Positions 52,410 through 60,654 of a stretch of 64,000 nucleotides of DNA are shown here, one piece after another. The position numbers and the translations under genes are program-made. The notes beneath the pieces are model-generated. The model was not told the DNA's origin, searched no databases, and saw only the letters and a list, made by a program, of their open reading frames with translations. Every line of letters starts with the position of its first letter. Position 1 is the stretch's first letter. Source of the stretch: Vibrio europaeus (lineage in GTDB: Bacteria > Pseudomonadota > Gammaproteobacteria > Enterobacterales > Vibrionaceae); assembly GCF_001695575.1 (NCBI RefSeq), contig NZ_LUAX01000007.1, forward strand, positions 310,001 through 374,000. The letters run 5' to 3'.

Positions 52410-53306
52410 ATGAGTACAGCAAGCTTTCTTCGCTTAATCTGCCTAGCTGCTATATGGGGTGGCTCGTTTCTATTTATGCGCATCGCCGCGAATACCTTCG
52501 GTCCTGCTTTCTTAATTGAATTCAGGGTGGGATTCGCTGCAATCAGTTTGCTGCTAGTCTCGTTGTATTTGAGACGTAAATTAGCGTTTCGCACTCATTT
52601 CAAACATTTTATGATCATTGGCCTGTTTAACACCGCGCTACCCTTCTTGCTATTTGCCTATGCGGCGCAGACGCTCAACGCCTCTACGTTGTCAGTGTTG
52701 AACTCAACCGCTGTTATATGGGGAGCCGTCATCGGTATCTTTTGGCATAAAACAATCGTGACGCCTAAAGCAAGTCTTGGAATGCTAATTGGGGTTGTAG
52801 GTGTCGTTACTTTAGTCGGGGTGGATGCAATCAATATCGGCCTAGATTCAGTCTACCCAATTCTCGCCAGTATCATGGCAACATTTAGCTATGGTATAGC
52901 GACAAACTACACTAAAACTGCGCCCAAAATTGCGGCATTTGATAACGCGCATGGCAATATGTGGGCTGCAGTTTTGATCATTCTGCCGTTGCTACCTTTA
53001 CTCCCAATGCGGGGTGACCCAAGCCAAGATGAGATGCTAGCTGTCTTTACTCTTGGCGTGGTTTGTACCGGTGCAGCTTATTTACTCTATTTCAGGCTAG
53101 TTGCCGACGAAGGTGCCGCCTCTGCTCTGTCTGTCACCTTCTTAATCCCAGTATTTGGTATTTTGTGGGGAACACTGATCTTAGATGAACCGATAGGCTG
53201 GAACACTATCGTTGGCACTACTTTGGTGCTAAGTGGCACCATGATGGTGACTGGGTTTTCACCTCGACAGATGTTCCAACGTCCAAAAACGGTTGAACAG
53301 AGTTAG
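52410..53306 (+). CDS. EamA-domain (DMT superfamily) transporter
   Basis: 298-residue inner-membrane transporter with ten TM helices in two EamA repeats (LRLICLAAIWGGSFLFMRIA at the first; the second begins near 150). I start at ATG 52410 with AAGGGGAT upstream; the frame extends further 5' but without a membrane-compatible start. DMT members export metabolites or amino acids. The substrate cannot be inferred. Monocistronic. Confidence 0.88.
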   Translation: MSTASFLRLICLAAIWGGSFLFMRIAANTFGPAFLIEFRVGFAAISLLLVSLYLRRKLAFRTHFKHFMIIGLFNTALPFLLFAYAAQTLNASTLSVLNSTAVIWGAVIGIFWHKTIVTPKASLGMLIGVVGVVTLVGVDAINIGLDSVYPILASIMATFSYGIATNYTKTAPKIAAFDNAHGNMWAAVLIILPLLPLLPMRGDPSQDEMLAVFTLGVVCTGAAYLLYFRLVADEGAASALSVTFLIPVFGILWGTLILDEPIGWNTIVGTTLVLSGTMMVTGFSPRQMFQRPKTVEQS

Positions 53307-53316
53307 TGGGCCTGCC

Positions 53317-53778
53317 CTAACTACGCAGTTCTAAAGTCATAAACTGACTGTTTGGATCTAATGTGTAGTCACCAAATGGCTCACAATAATGAAAGCCGTA
53401 CTTCTCATAAAGGGCTCTTGCGGGAGCAAAAAATCCCATTGAGCCCGTTTCTAGACTGACTCTAGTAAAGCCCCCTTGCCGCGCAAAGTCTAATGCGTGC
53501 TGAAGCAAAAACGAAGCGACACCTTGGTTTCTCGCTGCACTCGAAGTGCGCATAGACTTGATTTCAACATGATTAGCGTCCAAACGTTTAATCGCGGCGC
53601 AGCCCATAAGCTTGTTGGCTTTCCATCCACTCAAAAATGTTACGCTCTCATCTTGCAGCGAGCTCACATCCAACGCATGCACACTTTCAGGAGGAGATGT
53701 CGCATTCATATCGGCAAGGTGCTCTTCTAACAACTTAAGAATTGCTGGGTGGTCTAACTGACCAGTTTTTATTTCCAT
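53317..53778 (-). CDS. GNAT family N-acetyltransferase
   Basis: 153 residues from ATG 53778, five bases after GGAG. Acetyl-CoA motif in SAARNQGVASFLLQHALDFAR; motif B region FFAPARALYEKYGFHYCEPFGDY, typical of the PhnO/YsnE-type small acetyltransferases. It transfers acetyl from acetyl-CoA to an amine, probably of a small molecule. Convergent with the EamA transporter, whose stop lies 10 bp away. Confidence 0.87.
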   Translation of the reverse strand: MEIKTGQLDHPAILKLLEEHLADMNATSPPESVHALDVSSLQDESVTFLSGWKANKLMGCAAIKRLDANHVEIKSMRTSSAARNQGVASFLLQHALDFARQGGFTRVSLETGSMGFFAPARALYEKYGFHYCEPFGDYTLDPNSQFMTLELRS

Positions 53779-54062
53779 GATTACTCCACTCATCATCGTC
53801 GCTAATCGCTACAGCAAGAATCAAGCCGACATAAAAACACTCTCGAAACTCGACTCAGTCATCAGTGAGTCCATTGCTTGATTGGGATAACCACCCATCA
53901 AATATCGATCATCATCACATAAATAGCATAAACACAAATTATGATTACAAATTAGTGCGACAAGAGACTCATAATTCTTCACCTCAGACCGATAAATTTA
54001 TAAACATATTTTTACAAAATGACAGATAAGCCATTTGGTATTGACGGTGTAGGAATCCTGAT

Positions 54063-55496
54063 ATGAAAGAAGTTGAATTTCGAACGATAGACCGCTTGTT
54101 TATCAAGATGTCCATCAATGACAAGATGTGGGTAATATTTGCCTTGTTCCTAATTGCAGTAGCAGCGATTGCGGGTGGCAGATATTACCAAGAGACAAAT
54201 GCATTAGAGCAGCAAAGCATTCAGGCGGCAGAGCACCAACTTAAAGGGATATTAAGCGTTGGCTCTGCAGAGAGTATTTTGCAACTGCCAAACGTCTCAG
54301 CGACGAGTTCGGTAAACAAACCTCAGTACAATGATGGTATCGCAACAGTGACCGCGCAGGCTCCAAGCGGTCAAGCCTATCAACTTGAGCTCAACAACAA
54401 GAGCCTAGTACAAGCAGCGAAATCGCAAGCACTAACCAGTTTTGCATTAAGCTTCCTTTGGGTGATTCCGTTTGCCATTTTCTGTTATTGGGTTGCTACT
54501 TTCCTCGGTGGTGCGCTTTGGGTTCTGTACACGACAACACAACGTATTGGTGAAGGAGATTTAACTTCACGTTTGGGGTTCCATCCGGGTCGAGATGAAT
54601 TCGGTACGATAGGCTGCGCGCTTGATAAATCGATGGACACTCTGACCGAACTGGTCGTTACAGTGAAAGAAAGTGCAACAACTTTGAGTGGAACCTCATC
54701 TTCTTTTGAGCAAGAAATGAAACTGAGTGAAACCCAAATTAGCCAGCAGTATGCGTCACTGGATTCCGTTGCCACCGCGATGGAAGAGATGACGGCGTCC
54801 GCTAAAGAGGTGTCTAACATTTCTCAGCAAGCCACTTCGCAAACAGAGAACGATGCCCAACATATCGAACAGAGTCACACCCGTGTTCAATCAGCGATCA
54901 GCGAAATCTCTCGTCTATCCGATTATATTGGTAAAGCCTCACAGTCAGTAGCAAGCCTGACAGAAAATACCACTCAGATTAATGAGGTAATTACCACCAT
55001 TAACGCGATTTCTGAGCAGACCAACCTTCTAGCACTTAATGCAGCGATTGAAGCGGCACGTGCGGGTGAGCAAGGTCGCGGGTTTGCGGTTGTGGCCGAC
55101 GAAGTTCGCACCTTAGCAAGCCGCACCCAATCTGCAACGGTTGAAATTCAGTCCATGATTGAAAAGCTACAATCTGAGACTCGCAGTATTGCGTCTATTA
55201 CGGAACAGACTGTTAGCCAAGCGCAGACTAGCAGTGACCTAGTCGCGGATATCGGCAATGACGTACTGTCTATTTCTGAATCGGCACGCTCTCTGATGGA
55301 TATGAGCATTCAGATCTCAACCTCGGCAGAAGAACAAAGCACTGTAGCAAACGATATTGCGACAGAGCTGAGTGATATCCGTACACAATCCAACACCATC
55401 CGAAATGTGGCTGAGCAATCCTCTGCCGGCGTCACTAACCTAACGCAGGCTTCGGTTTCGCTCGCCGACATATTGAAAAGCTATCGAACCCAATAA
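54063..55496 (+). CDS. Methyl-accepting chemotaxis protein
   Basis: 477-residue chemoreceptor. TM1 at about 22-42, a small periplasmic part at 43-125 (too short for a four-helix bundle or dCACHE), TM2 at about 130-155, HAMP at about 156-205, then the signalling coiled coil with the conserved tip INAISEQTNLLALNAAIEAARAGEQGRGFAVVADEVR (in pieces), which contacts CheA and CheW. No C-terminal CheR-docking pentapeptide. The ligand is unknown. Monocistronic with its own terminator. Confidence 0.94.
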   Translation: MKEVEFRTIDRLFIKMSINDKMWVIFALFLIAVAAIAGGRYYQETNALEQQSIQAAEHQLKGILSVGSAESILQLPNVSATSSVNKPQYNDGIATVTAQAPSGQAYQLELNNKSLVQAAKSQALTSFALSFLWVIPFAIFCYWVATFLGGALWVLYTTTQRIGEGDLTSRLGFHPGRDEFGTIGCALDKSMDTLTELVVTVKESATTLSGTSSSFEQEMKLSETQISQQYASLDSVATAMEEMTASAKEVSNISQQATSQTENDAQHIEQSHTRVQSAISEISRLSDYIGKASQSVASLTENTTQINEVITTINAISEQTNLLALNAAIEAARAGEQGRGFAVVADEVRTLASRTQSATVEIQSMIEKLQSETRSIASITEQTVSQAQTSSDLVADIGNDVLSISESARSLMDMSIQISTSAEEQSTVANDIATELSDIRTQSNTIRNVAEQSSAGVTNLTQASVSLADILKSYRTQ

Positions 55497-55510
55497 CGCA
55501 TGTTCTACTT

Positions 55511-55545
55511 AAAATAAAGGGCTTTAATGCCCTTTATTTTTGTCT
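55511..55545 (+). terminator. Terminator of the chemoreceptor gene
   Basis: AAAATAAAGGGC, TTTAAT loop, GCCCTTTATTTT. Confidence 0.88.
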
Positions 55546-55621
55546 CAATAAAACTCTCAGCTAACTTCAACTCCCTTACCTATACTTAACTTAACTTTTT
55601 TGGTGGGATAAGGACGGCGAA

Positions 55622-55957
55622 ATGAGCACTTTGTTACTGTATGTGCTGCTGTTGACCAACCCAAGCTCAGCACAACAATCTTCATCACTTCCTCTAAAAT
55701 GTAAGCTACTGCACACTGAAGACTCGTTTTGGTTCTATAAGGAGCAACTCGTCTATGAAAGCGAACAATTTATCTTGTTGCAAAACTTCAAAGGTAGAAC
55801 CGTAACTCAGGTGGATATGAAAACAGGCGAACTCATACGAACAACCTACATCGGAGAGCCGTACGACCCTAAATACCAGATTTTGCTCGGAAAGTGCCTA
55901 GATGTTAGTCACACCCTAAAGATGTGGCAACTCAATGATGTACCGTATGATAACTAG
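55622..55957 (+). CDS. Small exported hypothetical protein
   Basis: 111 residues with a short signal-like N-terminus (LLLYVLLLTNPSSAQ, probable cleavage after AQ or SA) and two cysteines in the mature part that could form a disulfide (KCKLL and GKCLDV). Start at ATG with AGGACGGCGAA upstream. I do not recognise the family. Composition and position after a clean promoter gap suggest a true gene. Confidence 0.65.
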   Translation: MSTLLLYVLLLTNPSSAQQSSSLPLKCKLLHTEDSFWFYKEQLVYESEQFILLQNFKGRTVTQVDMKTGELIRTTYIGEPYDPKYQILLGKCLDVSHTLKMWQLNDVPYDN

Positions 55958-56103
55958 AGAACCGGAGAGCTGGAGATTTGCATCATTTGACTTAATCGAG
56001 TTAAGCATATTTGGCATGAAATCTCTTTTGATCACAATTTGATAACATCAATAACACTTTATCCTCTGTTCGATTTAGACTATTTGCTCGATATCAATGG
56101 AGA

Positions 56104-56538
56104 ATGAACATGGAAGAGCTACTGGCCGACTACCCTATCGTCACTGAAGTACCTGTTGCTTGGGGAGAAATGGATGCCCTTCAACACGTCAATAATGCGG
56201 TCTATTTTCGCTACTTCGAAACTGCACGTCTGGACTATTTCAAAAAAATCGAACTACTGGTCGATCTCAAAACACATCATATTGGCCCTGTACTGGGACA
56301 CACCGACTGTCGCTATAAAATACCTGTGACTTACCCGGATACCTTGCTGATCGGTTCAAGAGTATCAGAGCTAAAGGATGACCGTTTTACAATGGAATAC
56401 CTTGTCGTCAGCAAAAAAGTCGGCAAAGTAACCACCGTTGGAACCGCCACTTGCGTTATGTTTGATTTCAAGAACCACACCAAAGCGACAATTCCAGAGC
56501 ACATAAAGCAAGCAATTGTTTCCACGGAAGAAAAATAA
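56104..56538 (+). CDS. Acyl-CoA thioesterase, YbgC/4HBT type
   Basis: 144-residue hotdog-fold thioesterase. The 4HBT signature with catalytic Asp is visible in WGEMDALQHVNNAVYFRYFETARLDYF. It acts on a CoA thioester in the cytosol; the substrate is unknown. ATG 56104 with GGAGA upstream; a second ATG two codons on is possible. May be cotranscribed with the DUF445 gene 100 bp downstream. Confidence 0.88.
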   Translation: MNMEELLADYPIVTEVPVAWGEMDALQHVNNAVYFRYFETARLDYFKKIELLVDLKTHHIGPVLGHTDCRYKIPVTYPDTLLIGSRVSELKDDRFTMEYLVVSKKVGKVTTVGTATCVMFDFKNHTKATIPEHIKQAIVSTEEK

Positions 56539-56640
56539 CACCGTCATAACCGGGTCGTTTAACTTGGCAAATCAGTGTCATTCAAGGATCGAGTTGTTAT
56601 ATACTTCGCTCCATTGTCATTTAATCACCCAATTTTCTCC

Positions 56641-57345
56641 ATGAACAAAAGTTTACTTACCAACATCTTCGCGCTCGCACTCCTAGCCGGAGGCCACCAG
56701 GCGGGTAATCAAGTCGCTTTCTATGCCGGTTTGTTCGCTTTCTCAGGCGCCATCACCAACTGGTTAGCCATTCATATGTTGTTCGAGAAAGTTCCCGGCT
56801 TGTATGGCTCCGGTGTGATTCCTGCTCGTTTCGAAGAGTTTAAAGCGGCGATTAAGAACCTGATGATGGAACAGTTTTTCACTCAGGAAAACATCGATAA
56901 ATTTTTAAGCAAAGAAATAGCTGGAGGTAAGTCGCTTAACCTTGAGCCAGTGATCGAGAAGATAGACTTTAACCCAACATTCGACTCACTGGTTGACGTC
57001 ATTTCGAACTCTCAGTTTGGCGGTATGCTGGCGATGTTTGGTGGTACGGAAGCCCTTCAGCCCATGAAACAACCGTTTGTCGATAAGATGAAAGAAGCGA
57101 TTGTTGATATGAGCCAGAGTGACACCATCAAAGAGGCTTTGAAGGAGCAGTTTGAAGCGCCTGCAATGATGGATGAAATACGAACTAACGTAGAAAACAT
57201 TATCGATCAACGCCTAAGCGAGTTAACGCCTAAACTCGTCAAAGAGATGGTACAAAAGATGATTAAAGAGCACTTAGGCTGGCTGGTTGTCTGGGGCGGT
57301 GTCTTTGGTGGACTGATTGGTGTAGCGTCATCATTTGTCGCGTAA
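56641..57345 (+). CDS. DUF445 family membrane protein
   Basis: 234 residues from ATG 56641 (a GTG at 56575 is an alternative, adding 22 residues without membrane character). N-terminal hydrophobic segments (LLTNIFALALLAGG, FAFSGAITNWLAIHMLF), a long amphipathic helical region (about 65-210) and a C-terminal TM (LGWLVVWGGVFGGLIGVASS). The GAITNWLAIHMLFEKVPGLYGSGVIP block is the DUF445 hallmark. The function of the family is not known. Confidence 0.85.
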   Translation: MNKSLLTNIFALALLAGGHQAGNQVAFYAGLFAFSGAITNWLAIHMLFEKVPGLYGSGVIPARFEEFKAAIKNLMMEQFFTQENIDKFLSKEIAGGKSLNLEPVIEKIDFNPTFDSLVDVISNSQFGGMLAMFGGTEALQPMKQPFVDKMKEAIVDMSQSDTIKEALKEQFEAPAMMDEIRTNVENIIDQRLSELTPKLVKEMVQKMIKEHLGWLVVWGGVFGGLIGVASSFVA

Positions 57346-57362
57346 AACACGTTTAGATTCAA

Positions 57363-57388
57363 TAAGGGAAGCGTTGCTTCCCTTTTTT
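57363..57388 (+). terminator. Terminator of the DUF445 gene
   Basis: AAGGGAAGC, GTT, GCTTCCCTT then TTTT; it also lies at the 3' end of the convergent Lrp-type gene. Confidence 0.88.
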
Positions 57389-57863
57389 ATAGTTTGGAAA
57401 TCAAGTCTGCATTGACGCCAAAACTGGTCTTATGCTCTTCAATCACCACTTCACTTCGGGTTTGGATTACACCGGGTAACGTCCCAAGTTTCGTCGACAT
57501 AAAGTTTTGATAAGCCTTCATATCTTTAACTCTCACCTTAATCATGGTGTCAAAATCCCCTGATAGAGAATAACACTCCTCAATCTCAGGCATATCAGCA
57601 ACAGCTTGAGCGAATTTTTCAAATATAGAGAAGCTAGTTTGATCCAGTCTGATATGAATAAAAACCTGAACATCTAAACCCAGTTTTTCAGGGTTTAATT
57701 CGGCGTGATAGCCCGTGATATAACCTTCTTTTTCTAAACGTTTTACACGGTCGGAGCAGGGAGAAGTAGTGAGGTTTACTTGCTTAGCAAGTTCAACAAT
57801 AGGTAGCCGACCTTTGAGATTCAAGGCGCGAAGAATTTCTCGGTCGATTCGATCTAAATCCAT
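57387..57863 (-). CDS. Lrp/AsnC family transcriptional regulator
   Basis: 158 residues: N-terminal HTH (DRIDREILRALNLKGRLPIVELAKQVNLTTSPCSDRVKRL, in pieces) and C-terminal RAM amino-acid-binding domain (VQVFIHIRLDQTS, CYSLSGDFDTMIKVRVKDM). It resembles Lrp-family regulators that control amino-acid catabolism; the put operon begins 0.5 kb away on the same strand, so proline or another amino acid is a reasonable guess at its effector. It is not the classical global Lrp by length and sequence. Confidence 0.9.
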   Translation of the reverse strand: MDLDRIDREILRALNLKGRLPIVELAKQVNLTTSPCSDRVKRLEKEGYITGYHAELNPEKLGLDVQVFIHIRLDQTSFSIFEKFAQAVADMPEIEECYSLSGDFDTMIKVRVKDMKAYQNFMSTKLGTLPGVIQTRSEVVIEEHKTSFGVNADLISKL

Positions 57864-57962
57864 TTATCGCTCATAGTAAGTGACAACAACGTACCGTTAT
57901 TTTAAGCCAAAAGCGTTACGGCACTGATACCTAGGCGAAGTTGGGATAGAGTTTTTGTGAAG

Positions 57963-58196
57963 TTATGCGATTTTCACATCTGAAAAAGTTTCTCGCGAGG
58001 TAATCACTTCAGACTGACTGTTACAAACTCGGCAAAAAGCCTGTTTTTCCATTTTGACATAGTGCGCACCTTGGAACAGAGTCGAAAAGAAACACGCCAT
58101 ACTTTTTACTACCGACTCATGTTGAACTTCACAACGTTTCATCAGGATCTTATGTGCTGTGCTTTTTCCGCAGCAGTGGCAGTGCATATGTGGCAT
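57963..58196 (-). CDS. Small cysteine-rich hypothetical protein
   Basis: 77 residues with a CHCC-like N-terminus (C6 and C8-C9 region, HCHCCGKST) and CRVC near residue 55, a pattern that fits a small zinc ribbon. It has no signal or TM. The minus-strand ATG is preceded by AAGGAGAGAAGAAA, a strong ribosome site. No family recognised. Confidence 0.65.
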   Translation of the reverse strand: MPHMHCHCCGKSTAHKILMKRCEVQHESVVKSMACFFSTLFQGAHYVKMEKQAFCRVCNSQSEVITSRETFSDVKIA

Positions 58197-58328
58197 TTTC
58201 TTCTCTCCTTAAAAGTTCGCGCTATTGATAATCGACTCATTGTGGAAGCGAGAGTTCATTTAATTCAAACATTAGTTTAGAAAACGTGAGGTAAGTTCAA
58301 TAAATAGTCAAATTAACTACTTCTATAC

Positions 58329-58354
58329 GAAAAAAGCCCCGAACTTCGGGGCTT
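58329..58354 (-). terminator. Terminator of the put operon
   Basis: AAGCCCCGAA and TTCGGGGCTT form a 10-bp stem followed by TTTTCG on the minus strand. Confidence 0.9.
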
Positions 58355-58374
58355 ATTGTCAAAAGAGGCACGAA

Positions 58375-59862
58375 CTAGTCAAGTTCAGTCAGCTGCTTCT
58401 TAAATTTAGCGTGTTGTGCTTTGACCAATTCCTCTGGCTCACCTGTCATCAGACTAATAGAAACAATCGCGATTACAGAGAAGATAATTCCCGGTACGAT
58501 TTCGTACACATCGAACCAACCACCTGATAGCTGCTTCCATACTACGATGGTAATACCACCAACAAGAATACCTGCTAGAGCACCATTGCGGTTCATGCGT
58601 TCCCAGTACAAGCTAAGTACAATAGCAGGACCAAACGCAGCACCAAAGCCAGCCCAAGCGTAAGAAACCAGACCAAGTACAGAGCTGTCAGGTGTCATAG
58701 CAAGAACCAGCGCTACAACTGAGATACCGATAACGGCAACGCGGCCAACCATAACGATTTCTTCAGAGCTCGCATCTTTCTTAAACACTTGCTTGTAGAA
58801 GTCTTCCGCGAGAGCAGACGATGAAACTAGCAGTTGTGAATCCGCGGTACTCATTACGGCCGCGAGAATCGCAGCTAGTAAGATACCGGCAATTACTGGG
58901 TGGAATAGCGAATTAACCAGCAACATAAAGATTTTCTCGCCGTCATCAACGCTCACACCAGAATTAGTGACATACACAAGACCAACTAGACCAACGAGCA
59001 TTGCACCGACCATAGATAGCGCGGTCCAAATTACTGCAATTCGGCGTGCAGTTGTTAGATCTTTATTCGAGCGAGATGCTTTGAAACGCGCAAGAATATG
59101 AGGCTGACCAAAGTAACCTAAACCCCAAGCTACAAGCGAAATAATCGCTATTGCTGAAAGTGGCTCACCTTTTGAATCATCCCACAGTGTCAGCAGTTCA
59201 GGGTTAATCGCAGCTAAGTCACTACCTAGTTGACCAAAACCGCCTTCCATCGCTGCAATTGGCACAATTAATAGTGCCGCTGCCATCAGTAAGCCTTGAA
59301 CCAAGTCAGTCCAAGATACCGCAAGGAAGCCGCCAAATAGCGTGTAAGAAACAACGCACACTGTACCGATGATAACTGCCGTTGTGTAATCTAAACCAAA
59401 TACTGTCTCAAACAATTTACCGCCAGCTACCAAGCCTGAGCTTGTGTAAAAAAGGAAGAATAAAAGAATGAAGAAAGCAGAAATTACCTGAATCAGTTTT
59501 GAATTATCGTTGAAACGACGAGATAGGAATTCTGGTAATGTTAGCGCATCGGTCGTAATACTGTACGTACGTAGACGTTTTGCGTTAATTAGCCAGTTTA
59601 ACCAAGTACCTACAAGTAGACCACCTGCTAGCCAGAACGCTTCGATACCTGCTGCATAAGCATAGCCTGGCAGACCAAGTAGAAGCCAACCACTCATATC
59701 AGAAGCACCTGCTGACAATGCCGCAGGCCAAGGGCCTAGTGAGCGGCCACCCAAGAAGTAATCGCTTGAGCTTTTCGTTCGCTGGTAAGCGATAACACCA
59801 ATGGCCAGCATTAGTATCAGATACGCAATAAACGTGGTTGTAATAGCAAAGCTATTTTCCAT
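58375..59862 (-). CDS. putP: Sodium:proline symporter PutP
   Basis: Inner-membrane SSS-family transporter bringing proline in with Na+. 495 residues, 13 TM helices. Signatures: DYFLGGRSLGPWPAALSAGASDMSGWLLLGLPG (in pieces) with the Na+/proline-binding Asp and Ser of TM2, and the TM9 region MSTADSQLLVSSSALAEDFY. Follows the PutA C-terminal-domain-like gene by 70 bp in the operon. Confidence 0.96.
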   Translation of the reverse strand: MENSFAITTTFIAYLILMLAIGVIAYQRTKSSSDYFLGGRSLGPWPAALSAGASDMSGWLLLGLPGYAYAAGIEAFWLAGGLLVGTWLNWLINAKRLRTYSITTDALTLPEFLSRRFNDNSKLIQVISAFFILLFFLFYTSSGLVAGGKLFETVFGLDYTTAVIIGTVCVVSYTLFGGFLAVSWTDLVQGLLMAAALLIVPIAAMEGGFGQLGSDLAAINPELLTLWDDSKGEPLSAIAIISLVAWGLGYFGQPHILARFKASRSNKDLTTARRIAVIWTALSMVGAMLVGLVGLVYVTNSGVSVDDGEKIFMLLVNSLFHPVIAGILLAAILAAVMSTADSQLLVSSSALAEDFYKQVFKKDASSEEIVMVGRVAVIGISVVALVLAMTPDSSVLGLVSYAWAGFGAAFGPAIVLSLYWERMNRNGALAGILVGGITIVVWKQLSGGWFDVYEIVPGIIFSVIAIVSISLMTGEPEELVKAQHAKFKKQLTELD

Positions 59863-59932
59863 GTGATTTGTCCTCTTTTAAAAGATCGCCTTCCCTGAAT
59901 GCCCCCGCTAAACGAGGGCAAATCAATGAAGA

Positions 59933-60631
59933 TTAGTGGGTTTCGCTTCCTAGTTCGAGCAAGGTCGCGTTACCACCCACTGCTGTTATATTTATTGTTC
60001 TAGTGCGCTCAGTAATAAAACGAAGCGCTAGATGGGGATCGTGTGCCACCGATAGGCTCACAAAATCCGTTTCAGACGTCAGGCTTACAATCGTACCTGA
60101 ACGTTTGGCGAGTTGTCGGTTGATTGTCCTTTCAACCTCAGTGTTACCAACATAACCAATGCTGCGTACATCAGATTCCAGCAGTTGATGATAGGCATCA
60201 AGCGCAGCAAACTGTACTAGGTTAGTCGGCAACGAAGACTGCAGATAAGCAGCTTCTAATGATTGACATAGCTCAGCATCATCACTGCATAAGATGATGC
60301 TGTTACCCGCGATAAGTGCTGCGCTGATTTGCGCGACTACCGCTAGCTTTGCCTGCTCTCGTGTATCGTCCTGAATCACAAGAGCTACACCACGACCTGC
60401 GGTGTACAATTCGTTGGTTTCACCTGTTGGACCAACCAATTGATGTGTCTCAGCAAGCAATGCTGAAGCCTGTTCAATATGGTAAGAAACAACAGAAGCC
60501 AACTCAGGCTGAACTTGCTGTAAAGCCTGTTTAAAAGCGAGCAAACACTCACTCTTAGAATCAAAATTAGTTAAGTTCCAGTTTTCCCATGCAGAGAAAG
60601 CGTCAGAAAAACGAGTTACTTGATGAACCAT
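59933..60631 (-). CDS. Stand-alone PutA C-terminal-domain-like (ALDH-fold) protein
   Basis: 232 residues resembling the C-terminal aldehyde-dehydrogenase-superfamily domain that ends long PutA proteins; the end RTRTINITAVGGNATLLELG parallels the very C-terminus of E. coli PutA. A Rossmann-like half (GRGVALVIQDD, AALIAGNSIILCSDDAEL) is present. The catalytic Cys of ALDHs is absent, so it is not an active P5C dehydrogenase even though such genes are often labelled so. In long PutAs this domain caps the substrate channel. Here it is probably a separate subunit for the short PutA encoded 23 bp upstream. Confidence 0.8.
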   Translation of the reverse strand: MVHQVTRFSDAFSAWENWNLTNFDSKSECLLAFKQALQQVQPELASVVSYHIEQASALLAETHQLVGPTGETNELYTAGRGVALVIQDDTREQAKLAVVAQISAALIAGNSIILCSDDAELCQSLEAAYLQSSLPTNLVQFAALDAYHQLLESDVRSIGYVGNTEVERTINRQLAKRSGTIVSLTSETDFVSLSVAHDPHLALRFITERTRTINITAVGGNATLLELGSETH

Positions 60632-60654
60632 GATTATTCTCCTTGCTCACTCAA

